Source: Chloroflexota bacterium
GTDB taxonomy: Bacteria > Chloroflexota > Anaerolineae > B4-G1 > SLSP01
Assembly (NCBI GenBank): GCA_022707665.1
Contig: JAKJAE010000152.1
Span: 1 to 6,785, forward strand
Direction: 5' to 3'
Length of the DNA stretch: 6,785 nucleotides
The notes below the pieces were generated by a model. That model was not told the origin of the DNA and ran no database searches. It worked only from the letters and a program-made list of their open reading frames with translations. Of this stretch, positions 1-6,678 are shown piece after piece. Every line of letters starts with the position of its first letter. Positions within the stretch are counted from its first letter, which is position 1. The position numbers and the translations under genes are program-made.

Positions 1-2
1 CG

Positions 3-2267
3 TTGGGCATCAAGGGGCACCCGGACCTCGCCCGTGTGCTCCAAGGCCCCGTGCCGGAGTGGAAGATCTTCACGACACCCGAGGCCGGCAATGGCCTTGG
101 GGGCACGAGCTACGGCCTGCCGCGGTTCGACTCGGCCACCTTCCGGGCACGCTTCCCCTTCGGAACGGTCAGCCTGGCCGACCCGAACATCCCCCTCACC
201 GTGGAGATCACCGGGTGGAGCCCCTTCATTCCCGGCGATGCCGACAGCAGCAGCTTGCCCGTGGCTGCCCTCGAGTTCACGTTCTACAACCCCACCGGCG
301 CAGCAGTCGAGGCCGTCTTCTCGTTCCACGCCCGCAACTTTATGGTCATGGGCGAAGGAACCGGGAACGCAGTCCACAGCACCAGGAATGGCTTCGTCCT
401 CTGGCAGCCGGGCAGCGAGGACAAGCCGTGGCAGCAGGGCGCCTTCAGCGCCACGGTCGATGACCCCGGAACCAGGGTCAACTGCGCGCTCTTCCGCGGC
501 GGTTGGTTCGACCCGTTAACAATCCTCTGGAAGTCGGTAAAGGAAGCTGCGCTGGTCGAAGGGGCACCCTACGCAGAGGGCGCGCCCAGCCTCGGCGGCA
601 GCCTCTACGTCCCGGTCGATCTGCAGCCCGGCGAGACCAAGGTCATCCCGCTGCGCTTTGCCTGGCACGCGCCCGTGACCAACCTGCGCCTGGGAAAGGA
701 CACCGACGAGGCGACGTGCGGTTGCGCCTGCACGTGCGGGGGGAAGCACACGCCCTGGTATGCCGGCGTCTTCGCCGATATCGAGGCGATCACGGCCTAC
801 TGGCGCTCGCAGTATGACAGACTCAAGGCACGGACGGAGCGCTTCACCAGGGCCTTCTACGACACGACCCTCCCCGCCGAGGTCGTCGAGGCCATCGCGG
901 CCAACCTCACGATCCTCAAGTCGCCCACCGTGCAGCGCCAGACCGATGGCAAGCTCTGGTGTTGGGAGGGTTGCTGCGATACCCACGGCTGCTGCCACGG
1001 CTCGTGCACCCACGTCTGGAACTACGCCCAGGCGCTGCCGCACCTCTTCCCGGACCTCGAGCGGACGCTGCGCGACACGGAGTTCTTCGTCGACCAGGAT
1101 GCGCGTGGCCACCAGGCGTTCCGCGCGAGCCTCCCCATCCGCCCGCCTGATCACGACTTCCACGCCGCCGCGGATGGACAACTGGGCGGCATCATGAAGG
1201 TCTACCGCGAGTGGCGCATCAGCGGCGACGCCCTCTGGCTCCAGCGCTTCTGGCCCAGGGTCAAGCAGAGCCTCGACTACTGTATCGAGACGTGGGACCC
1301 CGAGCACCGTGGCGCGCTCTTCGAGCCCCATCACAACACCTACGATATCGAGTTCTGGGGCCCGGATGGCATGTGCACCTCGTTCTACCTGGGTGCGCTC
1401 CAGGCCGCCCTGCAGATGGCCGACGCCGTGGGCGACGACGTGCCGCTCTACCGTGAGCTCCTCGAGCGCGGCGTGGCCTTCATGGAGTCGGAGCTCTGGG
1501 ACGGCGAGTACTTCATCCAGAAGATCCAGTGGGAGGGCCTGCGCGCGCCCGATCCCACCCAGGCGGTCAGTTGGACCGTCGACTACTCGCCGGAGGCGGT
1601 AGCGCTCCTGCGCGAGGAGGGGCCCAAGTACCAGTATGGCCGGGGCTGCCTCTCCGATGGCGTGTTGGGGGCCTGGATCGGCGCCGTGTGTGGCGTCGCC
1701 CCCTTCCTCGATGCCGGCAAGGTCCGTAGCCACCTCAAGGCCGTGCACACCTACAACCTCCGGCACGACCTGCGTACCCACGCCAACCCGCAGCGGCCCA
1801 CCTTTGCCATGGGCAAGGATGGCGGCCTGCTGCTGTGCTCGTGGCCCAAGGGGGGCGCGCTGTCGCTGCCCTTCGTCTACAGCGACGAAGTCTGGACCGG
1901 CATCGAGTACCAGGTGGCGGCCCACCTGGCGCTGATGGGCGAGGTCGAGGCAGGGCTGGAGATCGTCCGCGTCCTGCGCAACCGCTACGACGGCCGCATC
2001 CGCAACCCCTTCGATGAGTACGAATGCGGGCACTGGTACGCCCGGGCGATGGCCAGCTACGGCCTGCTCCAGGGCCTCACCGGCGTGCGCTTCGATGCCG
2101 TCGAGAGGACGCTCTACATCGAGCCGCGCATCCCCGGCGACTTCCGCACCTTCCTGGCAACCGCGACGGGCTATGGCACCGTCGGCATCCAGAACGGCCA
2201 GCCCTTCGTCGACATCGTCTCCGGCACCATCCCGTATGACCGGATCGAGTACCGCTCACAACTGTGA
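3..2267 (+). CDS. GH116/GBA2-like glycoside hydrolase (DUF608 family), 5'-partial
   Basis: Probable beta-glycosidase acting on glucosides or related sugars. The frame is open to the window's left edge, and the TTG at 3 is only the first in-frame codon. The beginning of the N-terminal beta-sandwich domain seems to be missing, so the true start is upstream. Numbering from that codon, the rest of this domain contains a GWSPFIPGD motif (residues 71-79). The C-terminal alpha/alpha-barrel region holds WEG with E322, NTYD with D448, SDEVW (627-631), and a FDEYECGHWYAR block with E672 and R681. Against human GBA2 and TxGAO116 as remembered, E322 matches the nucleophile, D448 the acid/base, and E672/R681 the glucose-binding Glu/Arg pair nine residues apart. 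These assignments are inference. Cysteines cluster at 239-245 and 320-335. The gene ends in TGA, two bases before an octamer repeat array. Family is confident; substrate is unknown. Confidence 0.88.
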   Translation: MGIKGHPDLARVLQGPVPEWKIFTTPEAGNGLGGTSYGLPRFDSATFRARFPFGTVSLADPNIPLTVEITGWSPFIPGDADSSSLPVAALEFTFYNPTGAAVEAVFSFHARNFMVMGEGTGNAVHSTRNGFVLWQPGSEDKPWQQGAFSATVDDPGTRVNCALFRGGWFDPLTILWKSVKEAALVEGAPYAEGAPSLGGSLYVPVDLQPGETKVIPLRFAWHAPVTNLRLGKDTDEATCGCACTCGGKHTPWYAGVFADIEAITAYWRSQYDRLKARTERFTRAFYDTTLPAEVVEAIAANLTILKSPTVQRQTDGKLWCWEGCCDTHGCCHGSCTHVWNYAQALPHLFPDLERTLRDTEFFVDQDARGHQAFRASLPIRPPDHDFHAAADGQLGGIMKVYREWRISGDALWLQRFWPRVKQSLDYCIETWDPEHRGALFEPHHNTYDIEFWGPDGMCTSFYLGALQAALQMADAVGDDVPLYRELLERGVAFMESELWDGEYFIQKIQWEGLRAPDPTQAVSWTVDYSPEAVALLREEGPKYQYGRGCLSDGVLGAWIGAVCGVAPFLDAGKVRSHLKAVHTYNLRHDLRTHANPQRPTFAMGKDGGLLLCSWPKGGALSLPFVYSDEVWTGIEYQVAAHLALMGEVEAGLEIVRVLRNRYDGRIRNPFDEYECGHWYARAMASYGLLQGLTGVRFDAVERTLYIEPRIPGDFRTFLATATGYGTVGIQNGQPFVDIVSGTIPYDRIEYRSQL

Positions 2268-2269
2268 GC

Positions 2270-2317
2270 AAGCGAGAAAGCGATCAAGCGAGAAAGCGAG
2301 TAAGCGAGTAAGCGAAT
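2270..2317 (+). repeat. Octanucleotide tandem array, left arm (6 units)
   Basis: Six consecutive 8-bp units start two bases after the stop codon of the GH116-like gene: AAGCGAGA, AAGCGATC, AAGCGAGA, AAGCGAGT, AAGCGAGT, AAGCGAAT. The AAGCGA core is invariant and the last two bases vary. The array is the reverse complement of the longer array at 2393-2501. Bases 2288-2317 can pair with 2472-2501 at 27 of 30 positions, including 16 consecutive pairs. It could act as a 3' mRNA structure, a protein-binding array or a mobile intergenic repeat. The function is not known. Confidence 0.85.
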
Positions 2318-2392
2318 AGGGGAAACACGACGGCTGGAATGAGGCCTACCTGTCCATTCACTCTCAATCCGCGAACTCGCAATCTCCCGCAG
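2318..2392. other. Spacer between the two octamer arms
   Basis: This 75-base stretch lies between the left and right repeat arms and would form the loop if they pair. No gene, promoter or ribosome binding site is convincing here. Towards its right end, CTCGC/CCCGC cores at 2376 and 2386 look like decayed repeat units at irregular spacing before the regular 8-bp phase begins near 2394. Confidence 0.5.
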
Positions 2393-2501
2393 CCTCGCCT
2401 GCTCGCCTATTCGCTTTCTCGCCCATTTGCTTTCCCGCTTTCCCGCCCATTCGCCTTTTCGCTTGCTCGCCATTCGCTTACTCGCTTTTTCGCTTTATCG
2501 C
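2393..2501 (-). repeat. Octanucleotide tandem array, right arm (about 13 units, inverted)
   Basis: Read on the + strand, this is a run of 8-bp units of the form NNTCGCTT or NNTCGCCY, the reverse complement of the left-arm unit. From 2401 the units include GCTCGCCT, ATTCGCTT, TCTCGCCC, ATTTGCTT, TCCCGCTT, TCCCGCCC, ATTCGCCT and TTTCGCTT. After one 7-base unit (2465-2471) come ATTCGCTT, ACTCGCTT, TTTCGCTT and TATCGC. The phase is kept apart from that single-base deletion. The array ends 11 bases before the Shine-Dalgarno of the GH20-like gene, so it lies in that gene's 5' leader if the two hydrolases are cotranscribed. The 8-bp period is not a multiple of 3, which argues against a coding origin. 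Confidence 0.85.
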
Positions 2502-2512
2502 ACATCCATCAC

Positions 2513-2518
2513 GGAGGT
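2513..2518 (+). promoter_or_regulatory. Ribosome binding site of the GH20-like gene
   Basis: A perfect GGAGGT lies six bases before the ATG at 2525. It fixes the start there and rules out the longer open frame beginning at 2339, whose first 62 codons merely translate the octamer array. The same core and spacing occur before the glycyl radical enzyme gene. Confidence 0.9.
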
Positions 2519-2524
2519 CACCCT

Positions 2525-3469
2525 ATGACACACAGGTTCTGGCGCGGTATCCACCTCGGATTGTCGCATGACAGCGATGTCGACCGGCTGGTTGGCGAGC
2601 TGCCCGCCCTGGCCGATATGGGCCTCAACGTCCTGATGGTCGAGGTCAACTATGGGTTCGCCTACGAGTCGCACCCGGAGCTCAGGGGACCCGATCCGAT
2701 CACGCACGCAGGCGCGGCGCGACTGGTCGCAGCCTGTCAGGCCCGGGACATCCGCCTGATCCCGCAGTTCCAGTGCCTGGGCCACCAGTCTTGGGCCAAG
2801 ACCACGTTCCCCCTTCTCAAGGTCTACCCCGAGTTCGATGAAACACCGGGGCAGTTCCCGGACAACGAGGGCATCTACTGCCGGAGCTGGTGCCCCCAGC
2901 ATCCCGGCGTCAACCCGATCATCTTCGCGCTCTTTGACGAGCTCCTGGAGGCCTTTGAAGCCGACGGCCTCCACGTGGGGATGGACGAAGTCTTCCTTAT
3001 CGGCTCAGAACACTGCCCGCGGTGCAAGGGGCACGACCCCGCGGCGCTCTTTGCGCGGGCCGTCAACGACTACCACGGTTACCTCGTGGGCGAACGCCAC
3101 GTCCAGATGCTGATGTGGGGGGACCGTCTCCTGGATGGCGTCGCGACCGGCTATGGGCTCTGGGAGGCCTCTGAGAACGGCACCGACCCCGCGATCGACA
3201 TGATCCCCAAAGACATCGTCCTCTGCGACTGGCATTACGAGGTTATGGAACGCTATCCTTCCATCGCCCTCTTCCTGGACAAGGGCTTCCCCGTCCTGCC
3301 GGGCGGCTGGAGGAGCGAAGCGGCGACCCACCTGCTGCTGGATGAAGCACTGCGTCACCGGGATCATCCCAACATGCTGGGTTACCTCTGCACGACCTGG
3401 GGGCACGTCGGCCCTGGCGAACTGGTGACCTTCCCGCCCATCCGCATCGCCCTGGACGCGCTACCGTAG
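2525..3469 (+). CDS. Compact GH20-like glycoside hydrolase (putative beta-N-acetylhexosaminidase-type barrel)
   Basis: A 314-residue protein resembling the TIM-barrel catalytic domain of GH20 hexosaminidases. Early on it has an NVLMVEVNYGFAYE strand segment. Further along are PQFQCLGHQSW with H87 and W90, and HVGMDEV (150-156), whose D154-E155 matches the GH20 Asp-Glu catalytic pair. In that family Glu is the general acid and Asp orients the 2-acetamido group. Later come MWGD (W198), DWHYE (235-239) and TTW (W292), where aromatic residues could line the sugar site. C164-P-R-C167 follows the catalytic pair. The N-terminal GH20b domain usual in secreted hexosaminidases is absent, and there is no signal peptide, so a cytoplasmic role on imported oligosaccharides is likely (inference). 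The start is fixed by GGAGGT six bases upstream. It lies 257 bases after the GH116-like gene, on the same strand. Its stop TAG belongs to the REP element that follows, so the C-terminus may differ from relatives. True substrate is uncertain. Confidence 0.8.
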   Translation: MTHRFWRGIHLGLSHDSDVDRLVGELPALADMGLNVLMVEVNYGFAYESHPELRGPDPITHAGAARLVAACQARDIRLIPQFQCLGHQSWAKTTFPLLKVYPEFDETPGQFPDNEGIYCRSWCPQHPGVNPIIFALFDELLEAFEADGLHVGMDEVFLIGSEHCPRCKGHDPAALFARAVNDYHGYLVGERHVQMLMWGDRLLDGVATGYGLWEASENGTDPAIDMIPKDIVLCDWHYEVMERYPSIALFLDKGFPVLPGGWRSEAATHLLLDEALRHRDHPNMLGYLCTTWGHVGPGELVTFPPIRIALDALP

Positions 3470-3489
3470 GGCGAACTTGCAGTTCGCCC
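3466..3489 (+). repeat. REP-like hairpin, copy 1 (GTAG foot)
   Basis: GTAG (3466-3469) is followed by the stem GGCGAACT (3470-3477), loop TGC (3478-3480) and complementary stem AGTTCGCC (3481-3488). Outside this core, G3469 can also pair with C3489. The tail CCCTCT is shared with copy 2. A 5' GTAG next to a short imperfect palindrome is the known architecture of REP elements mobilised or recognised by RAYT proteins, and a RAYT gene starts 38 bases downstream. The TAG of the foot is the stop codon of the GH20-like gene. The hairpin plus the pyrimidine-rich tail could also help terminate that transcript. Confidence 0.8.
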
Positions 3490-3526
3490 CTCTTTCTCCA
3501 CAAAGGCTGATGCGACCGAGCGCAGT

Positions 3527-4171
3527 ATGAGCCCGAGCGAATTTGGTCGTTACTATGTCCGGCACCTACCGCACGTCCAGCCCGAGGGCGCGACGTTCTT
3601 CATAACGTGTCGGCTTGCCGGCTCAATTCCGCCGCCGGTGAGATTGGCGCTCATTCAGGAGGCGGAATCGGAGGCGAGACGGCTCGACGATGTGGCTGAC
3701 AAGACAGAACGATCGAATATGGCATATCTCATGCACCGAAAGGCATTCGGGCGATGGGATGCTACACTCGATGCCGCAGTCTCCGGCCCCACCTGGTTGA
3801 AGGATCCCCGAATCGCGAACATCGTGACCGACAGTCTTCGCTTCCGGGATGGAGAGCAGCATGACCTTTTGGCATTCTGTATCATGCCCAACCACATCCA
3901 CGTCGTTCTGACGCCATTGTCAGACAACGAAGGACACTACCCGTCACTGACCGCGATTATGCAGTCAATCAAGGGGCATACGGCGAGCAAGAGCAATCGC
4001 GAACTTGGTCGCGATGGGCAGTTCTGGCAGCACGAGAGCTACGATCACTGGGTACGGGATGGAGCTGAGCTGCAGCGCATTGTCCAGTACGTGGTCAACA
4101 ACCCGGTGAAGGCTCGAATGGTGGACCACTGGCAAGACTGGCCATGGGCCTACTGCAAGTACCCACTGTAG
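3527..4171 (+). CDS. REP-associated tyrosine transposase (RAYT), Y1/IS200-like HUH family
   Basis: A 214-residue single-strand DNA transposase-like protein. RAYTs cut and rejoin REP hairpins through a phosphotyrosine link and are usually single-copy domesticated genes. Visible: an N-terminal FFITCRL strand (about 25-31), the metal-binding HUH motif MPNHIHVVL with H123 and H125, a FWQHESYDHWVRD block with Y172 and D173, and IVQYVVNNPVKARMVDHW followed by DWPW near the C-terminus. By comparison with E. coli YafM as remembered, whose Tyr115 lies in the same context before INPVK, Y188 is the likely catalytic tyrosine. The insert between about residues 50 and 95 is typical of larger RAYT groups. 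No strong Shine-Dalgarno precedes ATG 3527, so expression is probably low. Codon third positions look less GC-rich than in its neighbours, suggesting separate origin (impression, not counted). It is flanked by three hairpins that look like its substrates. Confidence 0.92.
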   Translation: MSPSEFGRYYVRHLPHVQPEGATFFITCRLAGSIPPPVRLALIQEAESEARRLDDVADKTERSNMAYLMHRKAFGRWDATLDAAVSGPTWLKDPRIANIVTDSLRFRDGEQHDLLAFCIMPNHIHVVLTPLSDNEGHYPSLTAIMQSIKGHTASKSNRELGRDGQFWQHESYDHWVRDGAELQRIVQYVVNNPVKARMVDHWQDWPWAYCKYPL

Positions 4172-4232
4172 ATGGCGCCGATGGAGGACTCAATGCTCGT
4201 CCGGCCCCAGAATGGCGGCCCGGGTTCAGCAC

Positions 4233-4256
4233 GTCGGGCGAACTTGTAGTTCGCCC
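4233..4256 (+). repeat. REP-like hairpin, copy 2 (GTCG foot)
   Basis: GTCG (4233-4236) precedes stem GGCGAACT (4237-4244), loop TGT (4245-4247) and stem AGTTCGCC (4248-4255). G4236 and C4256 can extend it by one pair. It is identical to copy 1 from the stem through the CCCCTCT tail except for one loop base, and its foot has C where copy 1 has A. It has the same orientation as copy 1, so the two direct copies bracket the RAYT gene. Confidence 0.8.
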
Positions 4257-4287
4257 CTCTGGACAGCTTGTCCTGCTCAGCAGCACG

Positions 4288-4310
4288 GTCGAAGTGCAAC
4301 TTCGACCTAC
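4288..4310 (-). repeat. REP-like hairpin, copy 3 (inverted, GTAG foot)
   Basis: On the minus strand, GTAG (4310-4307) precedes stem GTCGAAGT (4306-4299), loop TGC (4298-4296) and stem ACTTCGAC (4295-4288). Arm and loop lengths equal copies 1 and 2. The core differs by a paired change: CGAACT-TGC-AGTTCG in copy 1 becomes CGAAGT-TGC-ACTTCG, so one C:G pair is replaced by G:C. With copy 2 it forms a head-to-head pair about 30 bases apart, like a two-REP BIME. Confidence 0.72.
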
Positions 4311-4319
4311 GCACACAAC

Positions 4320-4349
4320 ACGGCCCCGGCGCAAGCCCGCCGGGGCCGT
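4320..4349 (-). terminator. GC-rich hairpin, probable terminator of the glycyl radical enzyme gene
   Basis: The arms at 4320-4331 and 4338-4349 form a perfect 12-bp stem (ACGGCCCCGGCG paired with CGCCGGGGCCGT) around a 6-base loop. It begins 27 bases beyond the stop codon (4376-4378) of the minus-strand gene. Beyond it on the minus strand lies TGTTGTGTG, only a weak T-rich tract. It therefore resembles an intrinsic terminator with a poor U-run, and it may also block readthrough from the RAYT side. Confidence 0.65.
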
Positions 4350-4375
4350 CTATGTCACTCACACGCAGGAACCGA

Positions 4376-6628
4376 TTACCCCTCGGATTCCTTGAGGATC
4401 CGGTCAACGACCAGTTGCCGGAACTCGGGCGAGAGGCTGGCGAAGTAAGCGCTGAAACCGGTCACCCGGACGACCAGATCCGGGTACTTGGACGGATCCT
4501 TGTGGGCCTCCAGGATCTTCTCGGCGTCCATGATGTTCAGGTTGATCTGCGTGCCGCCCAGATCGAAGTGTGTCTTGATCAGGTTGGCCACGCTCTCGAT
4601 GCCGCCCTCGTCCTTCGACAGGGCCGGATCGAGCTCCATCTGCATCGGGGCGGTGTTGCCCCAGCCGGGCTGCGAGTTAGCGATCGCCACAGCCATTGCC
4701 GTGGGCGCGCCGTCCTTGCGATAGCCGGGATCCGGGTTCGCGCCGTGCGAGATCGGATCGCCCGCGCGACGGCCGTTCGGCGTTGCGCCGACGCTCTTGC
4801 CCATCGGAATCGTGTTGGCCCAGGAGAAGAGCCCGGGGATCATGTTGCGGCCCTCAGGCGTCGGGGCTTCCTTGACCAGTTCGGTGAAGGTCTCGGTGAT
4901 GCGCGTGGCGTACGCATCGCCCAGCGTTCCACCGTGCCCGTAGCGAGGAATACTGCGCATCATCTGACGCGCCCGCTCACCGTCGGTGCCTTCCCAATCG
5001 GTCTCGATGTAACGGGCAATCTCGGCCCAGGTCAGGCGGCCTTCCTTCTCGACGCGTTGCTCCAACGCAGCGAACGAGTCGGCGATCGTGGCCAACGCCG
5101 CGCCATCAAGACAGAGGTTGACGAACTCAACGCCGCCCGCGGAGGCATCAACCCCCTGCTCGATAGGGCCGAAGCTCAGCAGGTCAAGCACCAGCTCGGG
5201 GAAGACCTTGTCCATATAAGCCATGTGGAAGTCGAGGCTCGACGCGATAGCACGCACGCCGATGCGCAAGTGGTGGACGAACCGCTCCCACAACACGGCG
5301 ACACTTGGCTGCACATCGGGCGTGCTGAGCATGTCTTTCCAGGCTACTTCGAAGACCGCGGCGAAATTGATCTTCACGCAGTCGTTGAGCGTGTACTCAC
5401 GTCCGGGAATCGCCGACCAGTGGCAGCCCGAATAGGCGCGCTCGTAGCCCCATCCGATGTCGTACCCGTTCCGCGCATAGCCTTCAGCCGTGCGCTCGAC
5501 ACCCAGGAACTTCGGAACACCGGTCTTGTCCTCGAACATGATCTCGACACCACGCTTGAGCAGCTCCGGGTCGACACCATCGCCCACGGCAATGCCCACG
5601 TTGGCCGGGATCTTCAGCCAGTGTGCGGCCTCCAGCACCAGGAAAGAGACCTTGTTGGTCACATCCTTGCCCTGCATGTTCTGACCGCCCACCTGCAGGT
5701 ACGCTGTGTCACGCACCAGGAGCGAGGCAATGTGCAGGATGGCCTCCTCATCGGTCAGGATGCCAGCAGCAATATCGCGCTCGTAGTAAGGGGTCAGAAG
5801 CACATCGAGACGTCCCAGCGAGCCGCTGCCGTTGTACATACGGGCCGTGATCTGGTACCAGAGAATCCATTGGCAGGCCTCGCGGAACGTCCGTGGAGGC
5901 TCGTTGACCAGCCACGCGTTCATCTCGGCCATCTCCAGCAGGTTCTGCCGCTTGGCCGGGTCGGTCTCGGTCTCAGCCATCTCGCGCGCGGCATCCGCTG
6001 TGCGGCTGATCCAGTTCTGCAACCCCAGGACGATCGCCTCCAGGCCCGCATAGAAGTCGTCCTTCTTGGGGTCGTTCACATCACGATAGTGTCGGATTTT
6101 CTCCAGCAGTCCGCGCAAGCCCAAATCGAGCCCGATCTGCAGGTCCTGGCAGAAGTGCTGGCCAGCACCAATGCCCGGCAGCAACCTGTACTTCTTGTGG
6201 GCCTCATCAAGCTCAGGGCGGAGCTTGGCAACGTCGAAATCGGGATTCCAACCATGCTTCCGGTAGGAGGAGAAGTTGACCATGTAGCCACCCGCCAGCG
6301 AGCTGACGGGATCGATGTAGACGGGGTGTGCAGAGAGCAAAGCCCCGAAGTTCTCGCCCACCGCCTTCGGACCGAAGAACCCACCGCTCGGATGGTTGCT
6401 CACAGGCTCGTAACCTTCGAGCAGGCAGTCGGTGATCGGCATCCCCGACGTGCTCATCGTTTTCACGATCTTGCGCCGGTCCGGTGGGGGCAGGATCAGG
6501 GCCCAGTCATCGTGGTCCATCGACCCGATGAGTTCCTGCTTCTCCTTCGTCTGCGCCATCTTCGTTTCGCGCAGTTGGTTGACTCGTTCTCGATAGGTTG
6601 AAGTCTCTTCTCGAATGACTACAGACAT
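4376..6628 (-). CDS. Glycyl radical enzyme (pyruvate formate-lyase-like) of unassigned subfamily
   Basis: A complete 750-residue cytoplasmic enzyme of the PFL/glycyl radical family, whose members use a backbone glycyl radical and an active-site thiyl radical for C-C, C-O, C-N or C-S bond chemistry under anaerobic conditions. The PFL domain spans most of the protein. SGCHWSAIPGREY contains the predicted thiyl Cys402, ATPNGRRAGDP (615-625) matches the family's TPxGRxxG segment, and the C-terminal RVTGFSAYF carries the radical Gly724. GCHW is odd: dehydratases of the family (glycerol, choline TMA-lyase, 4-hydroxyphenylacetate types) have GCVE, with a catalytic Glu two residues after Cys, and PFL has two adjacent Cys. 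Here W404 takes the Glu place, so neither function should be assumed. The start ATG 6628 is supported by GGAGGT six bases upstream. No PflA-type activase lies in the window. It is convergent with the RAYT gene. Substrate unknown; anaerobic metabolism inferred. Confidence 0.9.
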   Translation of the reverse strand: MSVVIREETSTYRERVNQLRETKMAQTKEKQELIGSMDHDDWALILPPPDRRKIVKTMSTSGMPITDCLLEGYEPVSNHPSGGFFGPKAVGENFGALLSAHPVYIDPVSSLAGGYMVNFSSYRKHGWNPDFDVAKLRPELDEAHKKYRLLPGIGAGQHFCQDLQIGLDLGLRGLLEKIRHYRDVNDPKKDDFYAGLEAIVLGLQNWISRTADAAREMAETETDPAKRQNLLEMAEMNAWLVNEPPRTFREACQWILWYQITARMYNGSGSLGRLDVLLTPYYERDIAAGILTDEEAILHIASLLVRDTAYLQVGGQNMQGKDVTNKVSFLVLEAAHWLKIPANVGIAVGDGVDPELLKRGVEIMFEDKTGVPKFLGVERTAEGYARNGYDIGWGYERAYSGCHWSAIPGREYTLNDCVKINFAAVFEVAWKDMLSTPDVQPSVAVLWERFVHHLRIGVRAIASSLDFHMAYMDKVFPELVLDLLSFGPIEQGVDASAGGVEFVNLCLDGAALATIADSFAALEQRVEKEGRLTWAEIARYIETDWEGTDGERARQMMRSIPRYGHGGTLGDAYATRITETFTELVKEAPTPEGRNMIPGLFSWANTIPMGKSVGATPNGRRAGDPISHGANPDPGYRKDGAPTAMAVAIANSQPGWGNTAPMQMELDPALSKDEGGIESVANLIKTHFDLGGTQINLNIMDAEKILEAHKDPSKYPDLVVRVTGFSAYFASLSPEFRQLVVDRILKESEG

Positions 6629-6634
6629 CTGGGT

Positions 6635-6640
6635 ACCTCC
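6635..6640 (-). promoter_or_regulatory. Ribosome binding site of the glycyl radical enzyme gene
   Basis: On the minus strand GGAGGT stands six bases before the ATG at 6628-6626, supporting this start and predicting efficient translation. Confidence 0.9.
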
Positions 6641-6678
6641 GCTGGTTGCTGTGATGGGTGTGATGAGAATATAAGCTT

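Noticed and set aside
516..2033. Open frame of 505 codons on the - strand, opposite the GH116-like gene
   Set aside because: Low-complexity Val/Ala/Arg/Leu-rich antisense of a clearly conserved gene; no motif recognised.
2270..2501. CRISPR array
   Set aside because: Units are 8 bp with no unique spacers of 25-40 bases, and no cas genes are present.
2339..2524. 62-codon N-terminal extension of the GH20-like gene
   Set aside because: It is a translation of the octamer array with Ser/Arg/Phe/Ala repeats and has no Shine-Dalgarno, while GGAGGT stands six bases before ATG 2525.
3490..3526. Promoter or Shine-Dalgarno directly before the RAYT gene
   Set aside because: No convincing -35/-10 pair or purine-rich site is visible in this short gap.
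3469..4256. Insertion sequence ends with target-site duplication around the RAYT gene
   Set aside because: The flanking copies are direct, self-complementary REP hairpins, not terminal inverted repeats, and Y1-type enzymes make no target duplication.
4268..6601. Open frame of 777 codons on the + strand, opposite the glycyl radical enzyme
   Set aside because: It has no recognisable domain, its composition is that of the antisense of a GC-rich gene, and the minus-strand frame carries conserved catalytic motifs plus a ribosome binding site.
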